DNA from: Aphanomyces cochlioides
Taxonomy: Eukaryota; Oomycota; Saprolegniomycetes; Saprolegniales; Verrucalvaceae
NCBI GenBank assembly: GCA_019828595.1
Contig: JAHQRK010000027.1
Span: 744,001 to 808,000 of the forward strand
Length of the DNA: 64,000 nt
Direction: 5' to 3'
In this document: in pieces, positions 40,756 through 51,658 of the stretch
How positions within the stretch are numbered: position 1 is the stretch's first letter
Layout of the letters: each line of letters opens with the position of its first letter
The notes under the pieces: generated by a model
What the model was told of the DNA's origin: nothing
Databases searched by the model: none
The model's input: only the letters and a program-made list of their open reading frames with translations
Program-made: the position numbers and the translations under genes

Positions 40756-42740
40756 ATACAATTTATGATATATTTTCCAAATTTGGAATTTAAATACTAA
40801 TAATATTATGTCGGTTCGGGGAGGGAACAGAGTCTTTCCACGCTGATATTAGCGTGATGACAGACAACGGTCAAGCGGTTTTGCGCTCTCGCGGCGCTCT
40901 TGCTGCTCCGATGAGGCAGTTGGCCATGGGACTGATCCAATGAGACGGGCGAAGCGAGCCCGTCGCTGTCCACGAGAAAGAAATCGGCACCTTATCAAAA
41001 TTGCATACTGTTAGCGGCCACAGAATACAAACGATGATGTACAGGATGCACTCGAGCGAACATTCAGATCGGAAAAATTCACAAATGCGACCAGTGTTGG
41101 CTGATTACCTTCAGCTGGTCACAAGAGAGGAGGATCGTCACAACGACTGCTACGATTATGAGTGCTTCCCTTGTTGCAAGCTTGACTTAGTGGCGACTGA
41201 GTTCTAGCTAAGCTCTCTAAATGAGTGGTGATGGAATTGAATGTGCATTCTCAACGCGATGGATTGGGTGCTGAATGCAAAGGGAGACGTATCACATCCA
41301 TTGTGTGATCCAACCTCTTGAGTTGTTCACGTGGTACAGTTGGCCGAGTACATCTGTATGTGGTTGCGGCAATCACTCAGCGATGAGAGTGTGATGTAGG
41401 AGGTTTTGGAGAGTTAATATATTGGCGCGATTGGAGATTGATACAAAAAATCAATCCAAATTGGGAAATTTCTAGCGAATCCACAATACTACCTCTCTTT
41501 CTTTATGATTAGATGTCGCTGCCATATGGGTTGATGATCCACGTGGGGAAAAATATATGAATGTCACGGTGTTCATCACTGCTATTTTAAACCTTGAAAC
41601 TCTGTCACGAATTGAAGTTTCGACCGCAGAATTGAAAAGGAATGTCATGTAAAAATGAGAGAAAAAGAGATGACTAACAAGGAAGAGTCGTTCATCCGAT
41701 GGCGATTAAAATGTAATTCACATTGGCCACAATTTGTCTGGCAAAATGACCACAATTCAATGTCGGTTGACAAGTCGTCCAAGGACAAACCATTGAAACA
41801 ACAGACAAGTTGGCTGCTGGAGTCAGGTTCGATTGGATGAAACTCTAAACCTCTATAAACTAGTCTTCTTGTTGTATTATTCATTCGATTCCAAATTGGC
41901 CTGAGCTGTCGAATCGAATCGACTTGCCAGAATCGACTTAACAATCGACTAGCCAATCATTTATTAGTATTTTCCATATTTTGACCAATCAAATCACCTT
42001 AATTTTGTGAGGCCATGGGGAAAGGCCACGATGGACGCTGACTCGCGGAAGATACGCGCGGTGTCTTAGCGCTTCATAGCGAGGTAGTAGTTGGCGTAGA
42101 AATCATGCGTGGTGGTATTCGGGATGCAGGTATCATTGCTAGGAAGAAATTGTACTTAACTTTGTATACTATACAATATTTCATATTAAATTCAACATAG
42201 TCGATTGCTATGCGATTTGGCCAATGACCTGCCAAGTCCACATTTCACTGAAAAGGACAATATTTTTTTTGGATGAATGAAACTTTCACAGTACTTTCTC
42301 TTAAATTTATTCAGCCAATCACAATCGCCCAAAATATTTATTAGCCAATGGCGTCGATTGGTGAATCGATCCGCCGGCGTGATTCGATTGAACGGGGTCT
42401 GGAAATTCGTATCAAATCAACAGTAACTGATGTCAATAAAATTTTTACAATACTTGCTTGGTATATTCGCTACTTATCGTGGTGGCTGGCCGTGTTGACG
42501 ACGACGATTGTATGAATAGACGGCTATCCACCGCGACTGACGAGAAAATGGTAAGCACCGCCTCTGTGTATCTGTCTAAGACGACGTGTAGATTGAAGAA
42601 GAATTACAGTTGCTGTGTCCGGCTTTTGATGTTCTCCAAGTCGGTTCATCTTTTGAAGATCTGTGAGTCAGCTTTAGTTCATGTCAGGCCTTGGACGTTG
42701 TTGTCATGTATGACAAAATGCATTGATTATCGAAATTACT
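40756..42740. other. About 2 kb without recognised genes
   Basis: Contains a 7-bp stem hairpin GACGGGC-GAAGCGA-GCCCGTC (40944-40964), many CCAAT/ATTGG motifs around 41900-42400, and repeated TCGAATCGA text at about 41910-41930. Short frames only; no known motif. Confidence 0.35.
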
Positions 42741-43915
42741 CTAGAGATTGCTACTGCTAACTGTTTTCTTACATGCACTAGTTCTACACATGCACTTGAA
42801 ATCGATCGCGGAGTCCCACCAGTTATAGTCGATTCTTATTTCTTCGTGAGCCGCGATATCTTGGATGACTGTTACCGCGGCGAGCATCTCACCATCTTTG
42901 TTCCAAACTTCAAACCGCGCGTTAGGGTCGTAAGATTGGTTGATAAATCTTGCCAAGTTGCAGATCTTGGTCGCATCAATGAAACGCTTACTGGAGAACT
43001 TCATAATGTAGAATGCAGTCGATCCATATATATCATTGCCTTCAAACGACTGTCACACTCAACATTGTCGATAACTTCTCCTACGTATTCAATAACTAAG
43101 GCACCAGGAGAGAGACCGCACGCAGCACGCAAAACAATGCCAATTCTGGAGGGAAACGGTTCCAACGGTGCTTCACGTGTGGCGTTGTTAAACCCTTGCT
43201 ACAGCAAACTTCTCGAGAGCAGCAAGTATCGGGGTAAACGGTATTCTCGCTCACATTCACCCACACAAGGCTATCACATTGAGAGAGACCATATCTGTTG
43301 ATCAAAGTCCAACACTCGCAAGGTCTATTAGACCGAATGGTTGGTCGATAACATAAGCATCTTCCAGCAGCGATATCATCGTCCTTGTACACATTTGTGG
43401 TGACATGTACAAACGTAGCCATAGCTTTGGCAACATGATCGCAATCGAAAGACCACTAGATACGTTGAAATCGTGTTATTCGTTCTGGAATGACCCATTA
43501 GCACAGATGTCTTGGTCAATGTCTTGAGTAAGGTCAACCTGCTGCGACTCGCTATCAAAAACCGAGACTTCCTCCCAGGTGTTTCTATCTTGCAAATCAT
43601 TGATACGGGATGTCACCATGTGATCGCTGAGAGAGCAATCTCTCACTTTCCTGACAGCCCATTTCCTCTTCGCTTGAATTACTAAGTCTGGCATCGGGCT
43701 TGGCTGTCGTAAAGCCGTCGTTTTTTAGTGTCGCGTTGAACTGCCTTTGCTCGGGGTATGTTTCGAATGTTGAGCGCATTCAATCTCCTTGATCCATTCC
43801 TATACCGCGTTTGGACTGCGGTTGCCTAACTTGGCAACCTCGTCAACGGTCATTTCGCCTTCTTGAATGTTCTGTGCATACTGTAGCCGCTGGCTGATAG
43901 TAAGGGGCTCCATGC
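42741..43915 (-). pseudogene. Decayed HTH-plus-SET-domain gene
   Basis: Read on the minus strand from 43915: an HTH-like segment (LTISQRLQYAQNIQEGEMTV, then DEVAKLGNRSPNAV, stop, EWIKEIE), an acidic linker (43476-43694), Cys-rich pre-SET text (RSNRPCECWTLINRYGLSQC, YPDTCCSREVCCS) and SET text in two frames (LSPGALVIEYVGEVIDNVEC, then FIDATKICNLARFINQSYDP and RIDYNWW). A stop after HSTL (near 43014) and a frame change separate the SET halves. The cofactor motif NHSC has become NQSY. The same domain order as the gene at 35675-37449 supports one HTH+SET family. It is not functional as read. Confidence 0.65.
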
Positions 43916-44117
43916 GATGGTAGGTAGGATGATTTATGACAATGGTATGTGTCTCTCATGTTTATACTCTATGCACATTTCTCTCCCGTAACCATGACGT
44001 GGCATTAGAGCATTTCAGCTCTTGTTGTGCACAAATTCGTACATATCAATCCCGGTCAAATTAGTGTAATTTGCCGTTTTTAACATGACCTTGTACAAAT
44101 GAAATTGGGACAAAATA
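43916..44117. other. Short spacer
   Basis: No gene or repeat recognised. Confidence 0.3.
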
Positions 44118-44229
44118 TTTACACAGTGAACGAAACGTTTACGCTGGGGACGATGTCTCTATTGGGTACAATAAAATATATTTACACAGTGAACGAAACA
44201 TTTACGCTGGGGACGATGTCTCTATTGGG
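44118..44229. repeat. 49-bp direct duplication
   Basis: TTTACACAGTGAACGAAAC through TCTCTATTGGG is present at 44118-44166 and 44181-44229 with a single difference that I see (GTTTACG versus ATTTACG), separated by 14 bp. A recent local duplication; no coding role seen. Confidence 0.75.
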
Positions 44230-44485
44230 GGGATACTGTTGAGGTCAGTGCTGCAAGGGTAACGACGGTTTGTCTCCTTACCAGCTCAATCAATGGTGTC
44301 TCGATTGGCTCCATTGGGAACACCCACTGCCTAGGAGGTAGTGATCTTAATACCAATCATAGAACTTTTGTTGGCATGTTTGTCGCAAATGCATGCATGG
44401 CATGCCTTGTCCAAAAGTATATCCACAGGTATGACATTTTTTACATTAAGAGTTTATTCTAGCACAGAAAACACTTTGATGTAGA

Positions 44486-45283
44486 CTATTGCAAAGGGCT
44501 TTTTCCCTCGAGACAAAACATTCTTGAAGAGATGTTACCAAGAAGCTGATTCGTTGCCAGGCCTGTTGCTTGGTATTGCTCAAAGCATGCTCTTTGGTGA
44601 CGATCTGAACTCTGAATTCGATAGGAGTTTGCATTGGCAATAAAGTGCTTTGTAAACGTAATAAAGTTATTTATTGCCATAAAATATGCTTGACGCACCC
44701 CAGACTTGAGAGTAGAGTTGAAAACTTCACAAACGACTGTGCTAACGTCTCGCATGATTGGGAAGTTGTCGATCTTGTACGCGGGCGAGCAATTTACGTG
44801 ATTGCAAAAGTGCAATCGATCCACCAGGAACCAAACATTCCGAAAGCACCAAGGCTCTCGTCTTATACAGTAGGTATGGAAGTTGCACGCATTGTCCATT
44901 ATCATGACACGTGTCGCCTCGGAATGTGTCCATCGTTGACAAAGATGGTGAAGGGATGCATTGGAGATTCGTGATCATGTAATACCGAAATGCCCAGACA
45001 TATACCACTGGGACAAAAAAAGTGAAATATCCCAGGCATTTTGAAGCGGGAGCTCGGGGCGTTTTTTGTGCACACATTATCATCTTTCACATGTCGGAAT
45101 GGATATAATCGGAGTCGTCTACGTACTTTCGCTCCAGGGAACCACTCGTGTAAAACATCGTCTGTAAATTCTTCGTTGAAAAGTTCATCAGGTGTATCAT
45201 TCTTTTCGTCGTAAGGCAAAACATCAAGATAACTGCAAAAGTTGACGGCTAGTTCGTTCGAGATAGGTCCAAGTTGTCTCCGC
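44486..45283 (-). pseudogene. KDZ-like (Kyakuja/Dileera/Zisupton type) transposase fragment, frameshifted
   Basis: The first frame holds FKMPGIFHFFCPSGICLGIS followed by HDHESPMHPFTIF. Around 44930 homology passes to another frame reading SEATRVMIMDNACNFHTYC, FLVDRLHFCNHVNCSPAY, VVCEVFNSTLKSGVRQAYF and INNFITFTKHF. The Asp-rich DNACNFHxYC, the LVDRxHFxNHxxCSxxY block and the NS motif resemble the RNase-H-like transposases of KDZ elements; this is a family-level judgement by eye. The frame change and the lack of an upstream start mark it as broken. Confidence 0.5.
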
Positions 45284-45660
45284 AAGCATGGTGTGGCTCC
45301 ACGTCTAAATTAGTTGCTCGCAGAGCCGATGCCAGCGACGGTATTTTAGATTGAAGGAGTTTGAGAGTCATGCTTTCTCTGTTTGAAGAGTTAGTGCTCT
45401 TTGACTTTCACCTCCAAGTTTCATTAGGACTGGTCCAATTAAATGAGGAATCCCTTTACGAGGTCTACATCGAGTTTAATAGACGATATTAGTTGTATTA
45501 GACAAAACCATTTTCTCACGCTTGAAGAACGACCCAACAAGACTTAATAAATACTAATCGACTGCACATGCGATGTCCATGCGATGCATGCATACCCTCC
45601 AGAACCCTAATAGAGGATGACAGTGGTGCAGCTCCTTGAATCATGCTCAAACGAATAAAA
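45284..45660. other. Spacer between transposase remnants
   Basis: No gene recognised. The repeated text GCGATGTCCATGCGATGCATGCAT at about 45569-45592 is only a short local repetition. Confidence 0.3.
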
Positions 45661-45664
45661 TTTA

Positions 45665-46159
45665 CTAAGTCCATATCCATAAGAATTTATAGTCCAGTGC
45701 GGAGGAATCCATACATGCCATCAAAGTCAAGTGAGTTATTGCAAATCTCGTTTGTACATTGATAAAATAGTAGTCGAACTTGGTGTGAGCCCAAAATTTC
45801 ATAAACTGTTCCTTTAATGTAATTAATTGGTTGCTCAAGGCAAAATGTCGCGCCACATAAACAAGAATCGTTTGACAATTGGTATTATGGTCAGGGAATT
45901 CAATTCTCGCCTGTGGAATCTCACGGAGAATTTCAAGCATGACAGCTTCTGCATTGGACATCACACGCGACATTGTTGAAGGGGGGATGCCGAAGAGCTC
46001 ACTTAATGTCTTGATCTCAACTGAAGCCGCATAGGAATACAAGAGGCAATCTAGAACGGCGTGTTTGTGAGTAAATCTTGGTGGTCGTCCTCGTTTCCCT
46101 ATTAGCTGTGATATTTCATACTCTAATCTAGTATTAAGTACCAGGACCCGACTTGACAA
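45665..46159 (-). pseudogene. HARBI1/DDE_4-like transposase N-terminal remnant
   Basis: A frame without ATG encodes KRGRPPRFTHKHAVLDCLLY then TLSELFGIPPSTMSRVMSNA and LREIPQARIEFPDHN, the helix-turn-helix region and following linker of PIF/Harbinger-type transposases. Downstream residues drift and overlap a second frame, and the DGT and GD catalytic region is absent. Truncated at both ends. Confidence 0.5.
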
Positions 46160-46461
46160 TGTATTTCTTTGAGAACACGCTTAAAAGTTTCTCAAAAGCG
46201 TCAACATTCAAGCTTGTTGTGGTAACAAAACTCTCGTTGTGTTTACTGGCATACATGACATGCCAAGGAATTGATGAGCCATGTGCAAGAGCTGTTGAAT
46301 GAATCTGTGTGTGAAGTTAGATGTCATGGAATGTCACTGAGTTCGAACCTTGTTTTGTGTTCTAATCATCATTCGCAGACGCAGCATGCAAGCCAGACGA
46401 AGACGATTCTGCTGCTCTTCATCCTCTGATGATATGTGAGCGCACAGCCACAGCCATTTAG

Positions 46462-46914
46462 TCACCGCCATCGCTGACGAAGACGATGTGTTTGGTTGCC
46501 ACCGGATTTGGTTTGTGCTTTTTGGATGGCATCCGCACTGAACTCAAACACATGCCGAACGTAGAATCCAATCATATAACGAACATAAATATAACACAGA
46601 TCTGTCATTTGTGCCATATTTGGAGTCCACCATTGGATGAGTGTATGCTTCTCTGGGTCAAATGTAGACAAAGTTTCAAATCCTCTTCGCAATCGAATGC
46701 GTTTTTGATCTTCTAGACCGACTGGAAAAGTAGCATAAGGAGGTTCCCATGCTGAGATATTTGTCGATTCTTCTTCATTTCGAAGCCACTCAAAATCAAA
46801 ATCGTAAATGCGATATATTTCATTGTGGAACTGAAACCAGCTTTGTTTGTGAACACAGCCGTTTGTGTTGCGACAGGATAAACAATCCCAGTCGTTTTCG
46901 CTGCGCATAACCAT
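46462..46914 (-). other. Unrecognised Cys/Trp-rich open frame, possibly transposon-derived
   Basis: ATG 46914 opens 150 residues: DWDCLSCRNTNGCVHKQSWF, YDFDFEWLRNEEES, SAWEPPYATFPVGLEDQKRI and WWTPNMAQMTDLCYIYVRYM. The CxxC...CxHK pattern could bind zinc, as at the N terminus of some transposases. It lies on the same strand as, and upstream of, the KDZ-like fragment and could be its N-terminal portion. No family was identified with confidence. Confidence 0.3.
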
Positions 46915-47155
46915 CACAGCTCAATCCAATGGGTTGGTAACACTAAACACCGAAGCGCACAGTTTGATAGATTTCTCACGTTGTGTGACGCCAAAAATGG
47001 CAACGGGGGGAACATCCTCCACTGAAGATTAACTGAATCACGTAGCGAAGGACGTAAGCTGGCACAAAGAAACTCATAAATGCTAACGTGTTCGCAAGCT
47101 TCATCACATTGGCCAGAAAATCAGCAAAAGACCTTCCAGAGACCGAAACTTTTCC

Positions 47156-49045
47156 GGGGAGATGCGGGAATTCAACAAAACGGAAAATTCGCCAAAAATT
47201 AAAAAAAAGTATGTCAAAATTTTAAAAATATTTTGTCCATATTTTTATTAAGGGCAAATTCCGAGTACCATCGTTGTTGGACTTCAAAACTGGATACCAA
47301 GTAGTGACCTCGTTATTTCATCATTCTTTTGTCGGAAGCTCATCGATGTCAACACCTAAAATATGATTGGTCATAATTAAATAGACAAATTTTGTCGTCA
47401 TTTGAGAAGTGCACTTCCACACAACCAACCCATGGCGCTCAAGATGAAGACAAAGCGCCTCACGAGGAAGGAGCTTGAACTCCGACTCGCCCACTATGAG
47501 AGAGCCACCGCGGACGACCAAGCAAGCCAAGTCAAGCAAGAAGAGGCAGCTCCCGAGAGGAAGGTTGTATGGACTGAGGAAATGGTTCGATCTCTCCTCG
47601 AATTGCGACTCCGTCGCTACGCAGCTGCTTTCAATGCCACACGAAGCAACCAACAACTCTCTGTCCTGTGGGAAAAGATCGCTCTAAGTTTGAAACTTAC
47701 TCGGAAGTGCCCCTAAGACTTCCCCGATTGTCAGTGTAAGAAACTTTTTGCAAAGTTTATCACGTCCAACTTCTCGCTAAAAACCTAGTCAAGATGCTGT
47801 CGGTTGCGATTAATTTTTGGCGAAACTTATAGCTACAAGTATAGTCTACAAGTAAATTCAATAAAACCGAGGATTCAAATAGTTTGAATGTAGTTTTTTT
47901 GCTCAGAAAGTAAAACAAAACTTAAAAAAACTTCATCTTTGGCTTCAAAAAACCTAATCAAGATACAAAAAAACTTCAAGTTGTTTTTGGTCTTCCTTTA
48001 TGAAGTACTCCTGGGAGATGCGGGAAATCAACAATTTAAAAAATTACTTCATTATTTTTTTAAAAATATTGCTCAAATTTTTTTTAAATTACATGATTGT
48101 TGGTGTATACAACATTTACAAAAGTTTCTAAAAGTTCCAAAATGTCTGACTTGTTACTTAAAAAACTAACCAAGACATTTCCCATTGCGATTACTTTTCG
48201 TCGAAACTTATAGCTATAAGTACAGTCTACAGCTGAGAACAATGAAATCCAGGATTGAAATGGGTTGAATGTGTTTTTTTAATGTAAAGTTAAAAGAAAC
48301 TTCTAAAAACGCCGACTTTGACGTTGAAAAAACCAAACAAGACATAACAAAAGTTGATGTTTCTCGACTGACATCCTCATGAAGTGTTCTTAAGTACCTA
48401 GTCCTAAAATATCAAGCTTTGAATCGTTTGCGAAGTGTGGTTTTTTAGGTCGTTTTGCAAGTTTCTTTTTAGATTATATAAGCCTAAAAGAATCCTCTAA
48501 AAGAATCTTCAAGAAACTTTTTTTTAAATTTTGGGAATATTTTTTTTTAAATTATGGATAATTTTGTTAAAAGTCGTGAATTCCCGCATCTCCCCGAATA
48601 CGTTGTCATGAAAGTTCAAGCGTTGAATCGTTTGGGAAGTAAAGTTTTTTTCAATGCATTTTGCAAGTTTTTTGGGAAAGTACAAAAACTTGAAAGAAAC
48701 CTCTACAAAAAACTTTGAAGAAACTTTGAAAAAACTCTTTTTATTGTCATTTTCAACCAAATTTGTGGTTTTGACCAAAAAGCGAATTCATTTTCAAATC
48801 GATTTCATCATACTGAAGTGGTGTGTGTCAGTGTGTGTTTAGCGTGAGTTAGGTGGCTGATCGATTCTGATTGGCTGAATAATGTTAAATGTTTAATTCT
48901 AGCCAATCAGAGAAGCCCATTCGATTCGGAACCTCGGTCGATTCAAACCGTTCCTCACAATTTTGTATCAAACGCACAATATTATGGAGAATTTTAATAA
49001 AATTTCAGGACCTTTTTTTAAATTTCGTAATTTCCCGCACCTCCC
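47156..49045. repeat. AT-rich repeat cluster with related GGGAGATGCGGGAA termini
   Basis: CGGGGAGATGCGGGAATTCA at about 47157 and its inverted copy ending about 48595 look like ends of one element. TGGGAGATGCGGGAAATCA at about 48009 and an inverted, more diverged copy (TTTCCCGCACCTCCCGGC, about 49032-49049) look like ends of another. The two pairs interleave. Inside, two 100-bp segments (about 47795-47892 and 48175-48280) are diverged direct copies sharing CGAAACTTATAGCTA. The region is extremely A/T-rich with many poly-T runs. No clear target duplication was found. Confidence 0.5.
47432..47716 (+). pseudogene. Myb/SANT-like DNA-binding domain fragment
   Basis: 94 residues from ATG 47432 (MALKMKTKRLTRKELELRL). 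The core VVWTEEMVRSLLELRLRRYA then AAFNATRSNQQLSVLWEKIA resembles the trihelix-like domain of the Harbinger partner protein at 54794 (VWCAESVAALFRLRYNSHIS). The frame ends soon after the first helices of the domain, so it is truncated. It is embedded in the AT-rich repeat cluster. Confidence 0.45.
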
Positions 49046-49716
49046 GGCGATAATTTCTTCAAGCAAGCTATTTCTTGTCGTTTTGCAGGTTGAACAATAC
49101 ACCACTTTTTGCAAAGAACCACTGAATGCAATTTCCAAAACAAAAAGATGGGTGCTTAAGCTATCAAAAACCAATTCAGTCGCATCATTTCGCACCGTGG
49201 GCAAACAGTAAGCCTTCCCTGGAAATATAGTCACCAGCATATCAAGAGCGAGAACGAGATTGGCATCTCTCGTTTAGTAATTGACACCAAAGGCATTGAG
49301 AAGGATTCGTGATTTGCATCGTTCACAATAGGCTGCAGGTAGAGATTGTTGCGTGCAGTGTGTGAGTGGACATTATCATTTTCGAGAAGTGAACTGTCAC
49401 CCCATTCGACGATGTCTTCGTTTTCATATGCAAAACTTTGTGTGGGACTTGTCGTGTCCCCATGTTCCCCCCTCATTATCTACCTTTTCAAAATTGAGTG
49501 CTTGGATCGTTCCCGCTACGAACGAAGCTCGGGCGTTGCTCCGAAACCGGCTTCATCGATAGTTTGAATGTGACGAGGAAAGGCATTCACGCATGCGGCA
49601 TATCCCGGTGGGACACCTTTGCAAAGGTCTACGGACCTCACACGAGACACGTACTGTCCGTGACGTCTTCGGTTTCTCCGATACATGGAAGTTGCTTTTT
49701 AGGTTCACCCTCTTTG
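49046..49716. other. Spacer, no gene seen
   Basis: No known motif in any frame. Confidence 0.3.
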
Positions 49717-49812
49717 TCCCTAGTTGTCCCCAGTTGTACCAGTTGACCAGAGTTGGCCACAGTTGTCCCCGGTTGTCCCCAGTTGACCAGAGTTGACCAC
49801 AGTTGTCCCCAT
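49717..49812. repeat. AGTTGTCCCC / AGTTGACCAG tandem repeat
   Basis: Imperfect tandem of 10-11-bp words (AGTTGTCCCC, AGTTGACCAG, AGTTGGCCAC) with a higher-order unit of about 42 bp repeated nearly twice. No frame is kept. Confidence 0.6.
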
Positions 49813-49830
49813 AGAAAATCGATGGGTTTC

Positions 49831-50190
49831 AGCAATCGGTCAGGTGATCTGCTGGCAAGCTGACTGGATTCATGAACACTCGCGGCCAAGACGGATGTGG
49901 ATGACACAAATATCGGATCCGGTCTTCTCCCTCGTCAGACCTTGTACAGTACTTGGGAACCAGCCGAGTGAGCCGATTGACCGGGCGTTCCCACGCTTGG
50001 CTGACTTGGTCGACATGGATTTCCCCTCTGAGCTTTTCGTGGGTGCCGAATGTTTCACGCTAGAATTTTGACTACGCTTCCTTTTCAAACCTTCTTTACA
50101 TTCGGGCATCAACGTTTTGCCAACCCTGATTGTGGGCTTGTCTTCGAGGTGCATTGCTATTGAAATAAAGGTAATGTTATTAATCAAAGA
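49831..50190 (-). pseudogene. pogo/CENPB-type transposase remnant (N-terminal region)
   Basis: The last 135 bp (49831-49965) repeat, with few changes, 53501-53635. Read on the minus strand both encode WxPSTVQGLTREKTGSDICV then IHIRLGRECS, the segment that follows the HTH in the copy at 53776. Here the preceding residues (KRKRSQNSSVKHSAPTKSSE) are unlike the HTH of the other copy. Only a fragment remains. Confidence 0.45.
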
Positions 50191-51054
50191 CAGCCTCTTT
50201 TGTTTGAATCATTGATTTTTCTCATAGGATGGGATATCTTTAAATTTAGTCACATATAGTTTTGAAGAAAAACTACATCCTTCATCATCTCGAATGAACA
50301 TCAGTTTTGATTGGCCCGGTAGTGAACAATTAGAAAGGTTATCATCACTGCCCCCGAACATCGACCTCCATGGTAGATGTATTGTTTTTCTCTGATTCAA
50401 TGTTTTTAAAATCAAGCTCAATTGTTCAACTCCATCACAGAGCTTACTCGACCATTTCTATAATTTGGGGTTTTCTCAACTTTTCTTGGATTTTCAGTCA
50501 ACCATTGAACTTGTGTGTATTCTTATCGCATAAAATCTGCTTCTAAAATAATATTTTTCCATTAACTTCACCAGTTATGCTCTAGAAGAAAATGAAATTG
50601 GATGTTCTTTTTCAATAAAACTGTCTAGTTCTCTTATCCGAACATGACAAGCGAAAACGAAGCTTCAATTAATGCTATTAATAACGCAAAGCGCCTTCGG
50701 TTTAATTGAAATCGAAGTTGCTTTGGATGTTGATATCTCGACAACTGTCATCCAGATTGCCACTCTAAAGGTTGCCACGTGTTCGTCAAAATGTCTCGTC
50801 TTCCATGAAAATCTATCTTAGATCAAAGAAGACAGTTTATACCGTTAAAAGTTGACACGATCACTTGAGTCAAATAATCGGTTTGAGAAAAATACTTGAC
50901 TTCAATATGGAGAAACTTCGTTTTATCCGAATTTTTATTTCAGAAATATTTATTGAGTTATACAGGCAAATATTACATTATGAAGTTATAGAATACAGCT
51001 GTACTTGGGAGCAGGCTACAAAGACATGACATTCAGAATCAAGTCCGGCACTGA
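50191..51054. other. Spacer, no gene seen
   Basis: AT-rich, short frames only; nothing recognised. Confidence 0.3.
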
Positions 51055-51062
51055 ACTCACAT

Positions 51063-51623
51063 CAGACCCTGGGAAAATCGTATTTACTACCTATTCCTTG
51101 ACTGCGAGGAATAAATATATTCATGGCATCAGTGCGGTCACAAGATAAAGATATTTTTACAGCGCATCCTGTCAGATAAGTTACTTTCTTTGCACGCGGC
51201 ACGAAAGAAGTCGGAAAAAAAGCCCGATCAAGTTCATACACAATGGAAGTTGCGTTAGATGTTAGTGGTAAATCTAACTTTGAAAATTTGCCTGCTTGAT
51301 GGCTTCATCCACTTCGGTGAGGTCCCAAATTTCCCTATTTGCATGGAGGAACATTTGAGACTCGAAGTTCTGAGGCAATATGCCGCGGCGGCGATCACTA
51401 GCGCAAACTTAGACAACGAAAAGTGTCGCTCGCACAGGTTTGAAGTAAGCGGCAATCCATGTACGCATCGGCAGTATCTTAAAAATTATATACTGTCATA
51501 ATAAATAAATGTTTCTTTATAAAGTATTAAAAGTAAATATATTTTTTGTCACGGTTCATAAATAAGTTATTTTCTGTCAAAAATAGATTGGTATTTAAAT
51601 AGAATCAATTTTCCCAGGGTCTG
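51063..51623. mobile_element. hAT-type MITE with 8-bp target site duplication
   Basis: The ends are inverted copies CAGACCCTGGGAAAAT (51063-51078 and, inverted, 51608-51623). They are flanked by the direct repeat ACTCACAT (51055-51062 and 51624-51631). TIRs beginning CAG with an 8-bp duplication fit the hAT superfamily. At 561 bp it has no transposase; short internal frames (about 51259-51501) have no motif. The exact duplication indicates a fairly recent insertion. Confidence 0.85.
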
Positions 51624-51658
51624 ACTCACATCCAAATTTTCCAAGATCGCCACAAGTG

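Noticed and set aside
40944..40964. GACGGGC/GCCCGTC hairpin as a transcription terminator
   Set aside because: No U-tract, no adjacent gene end, and such terminators do not apply to eukaryotic nuclear genes.
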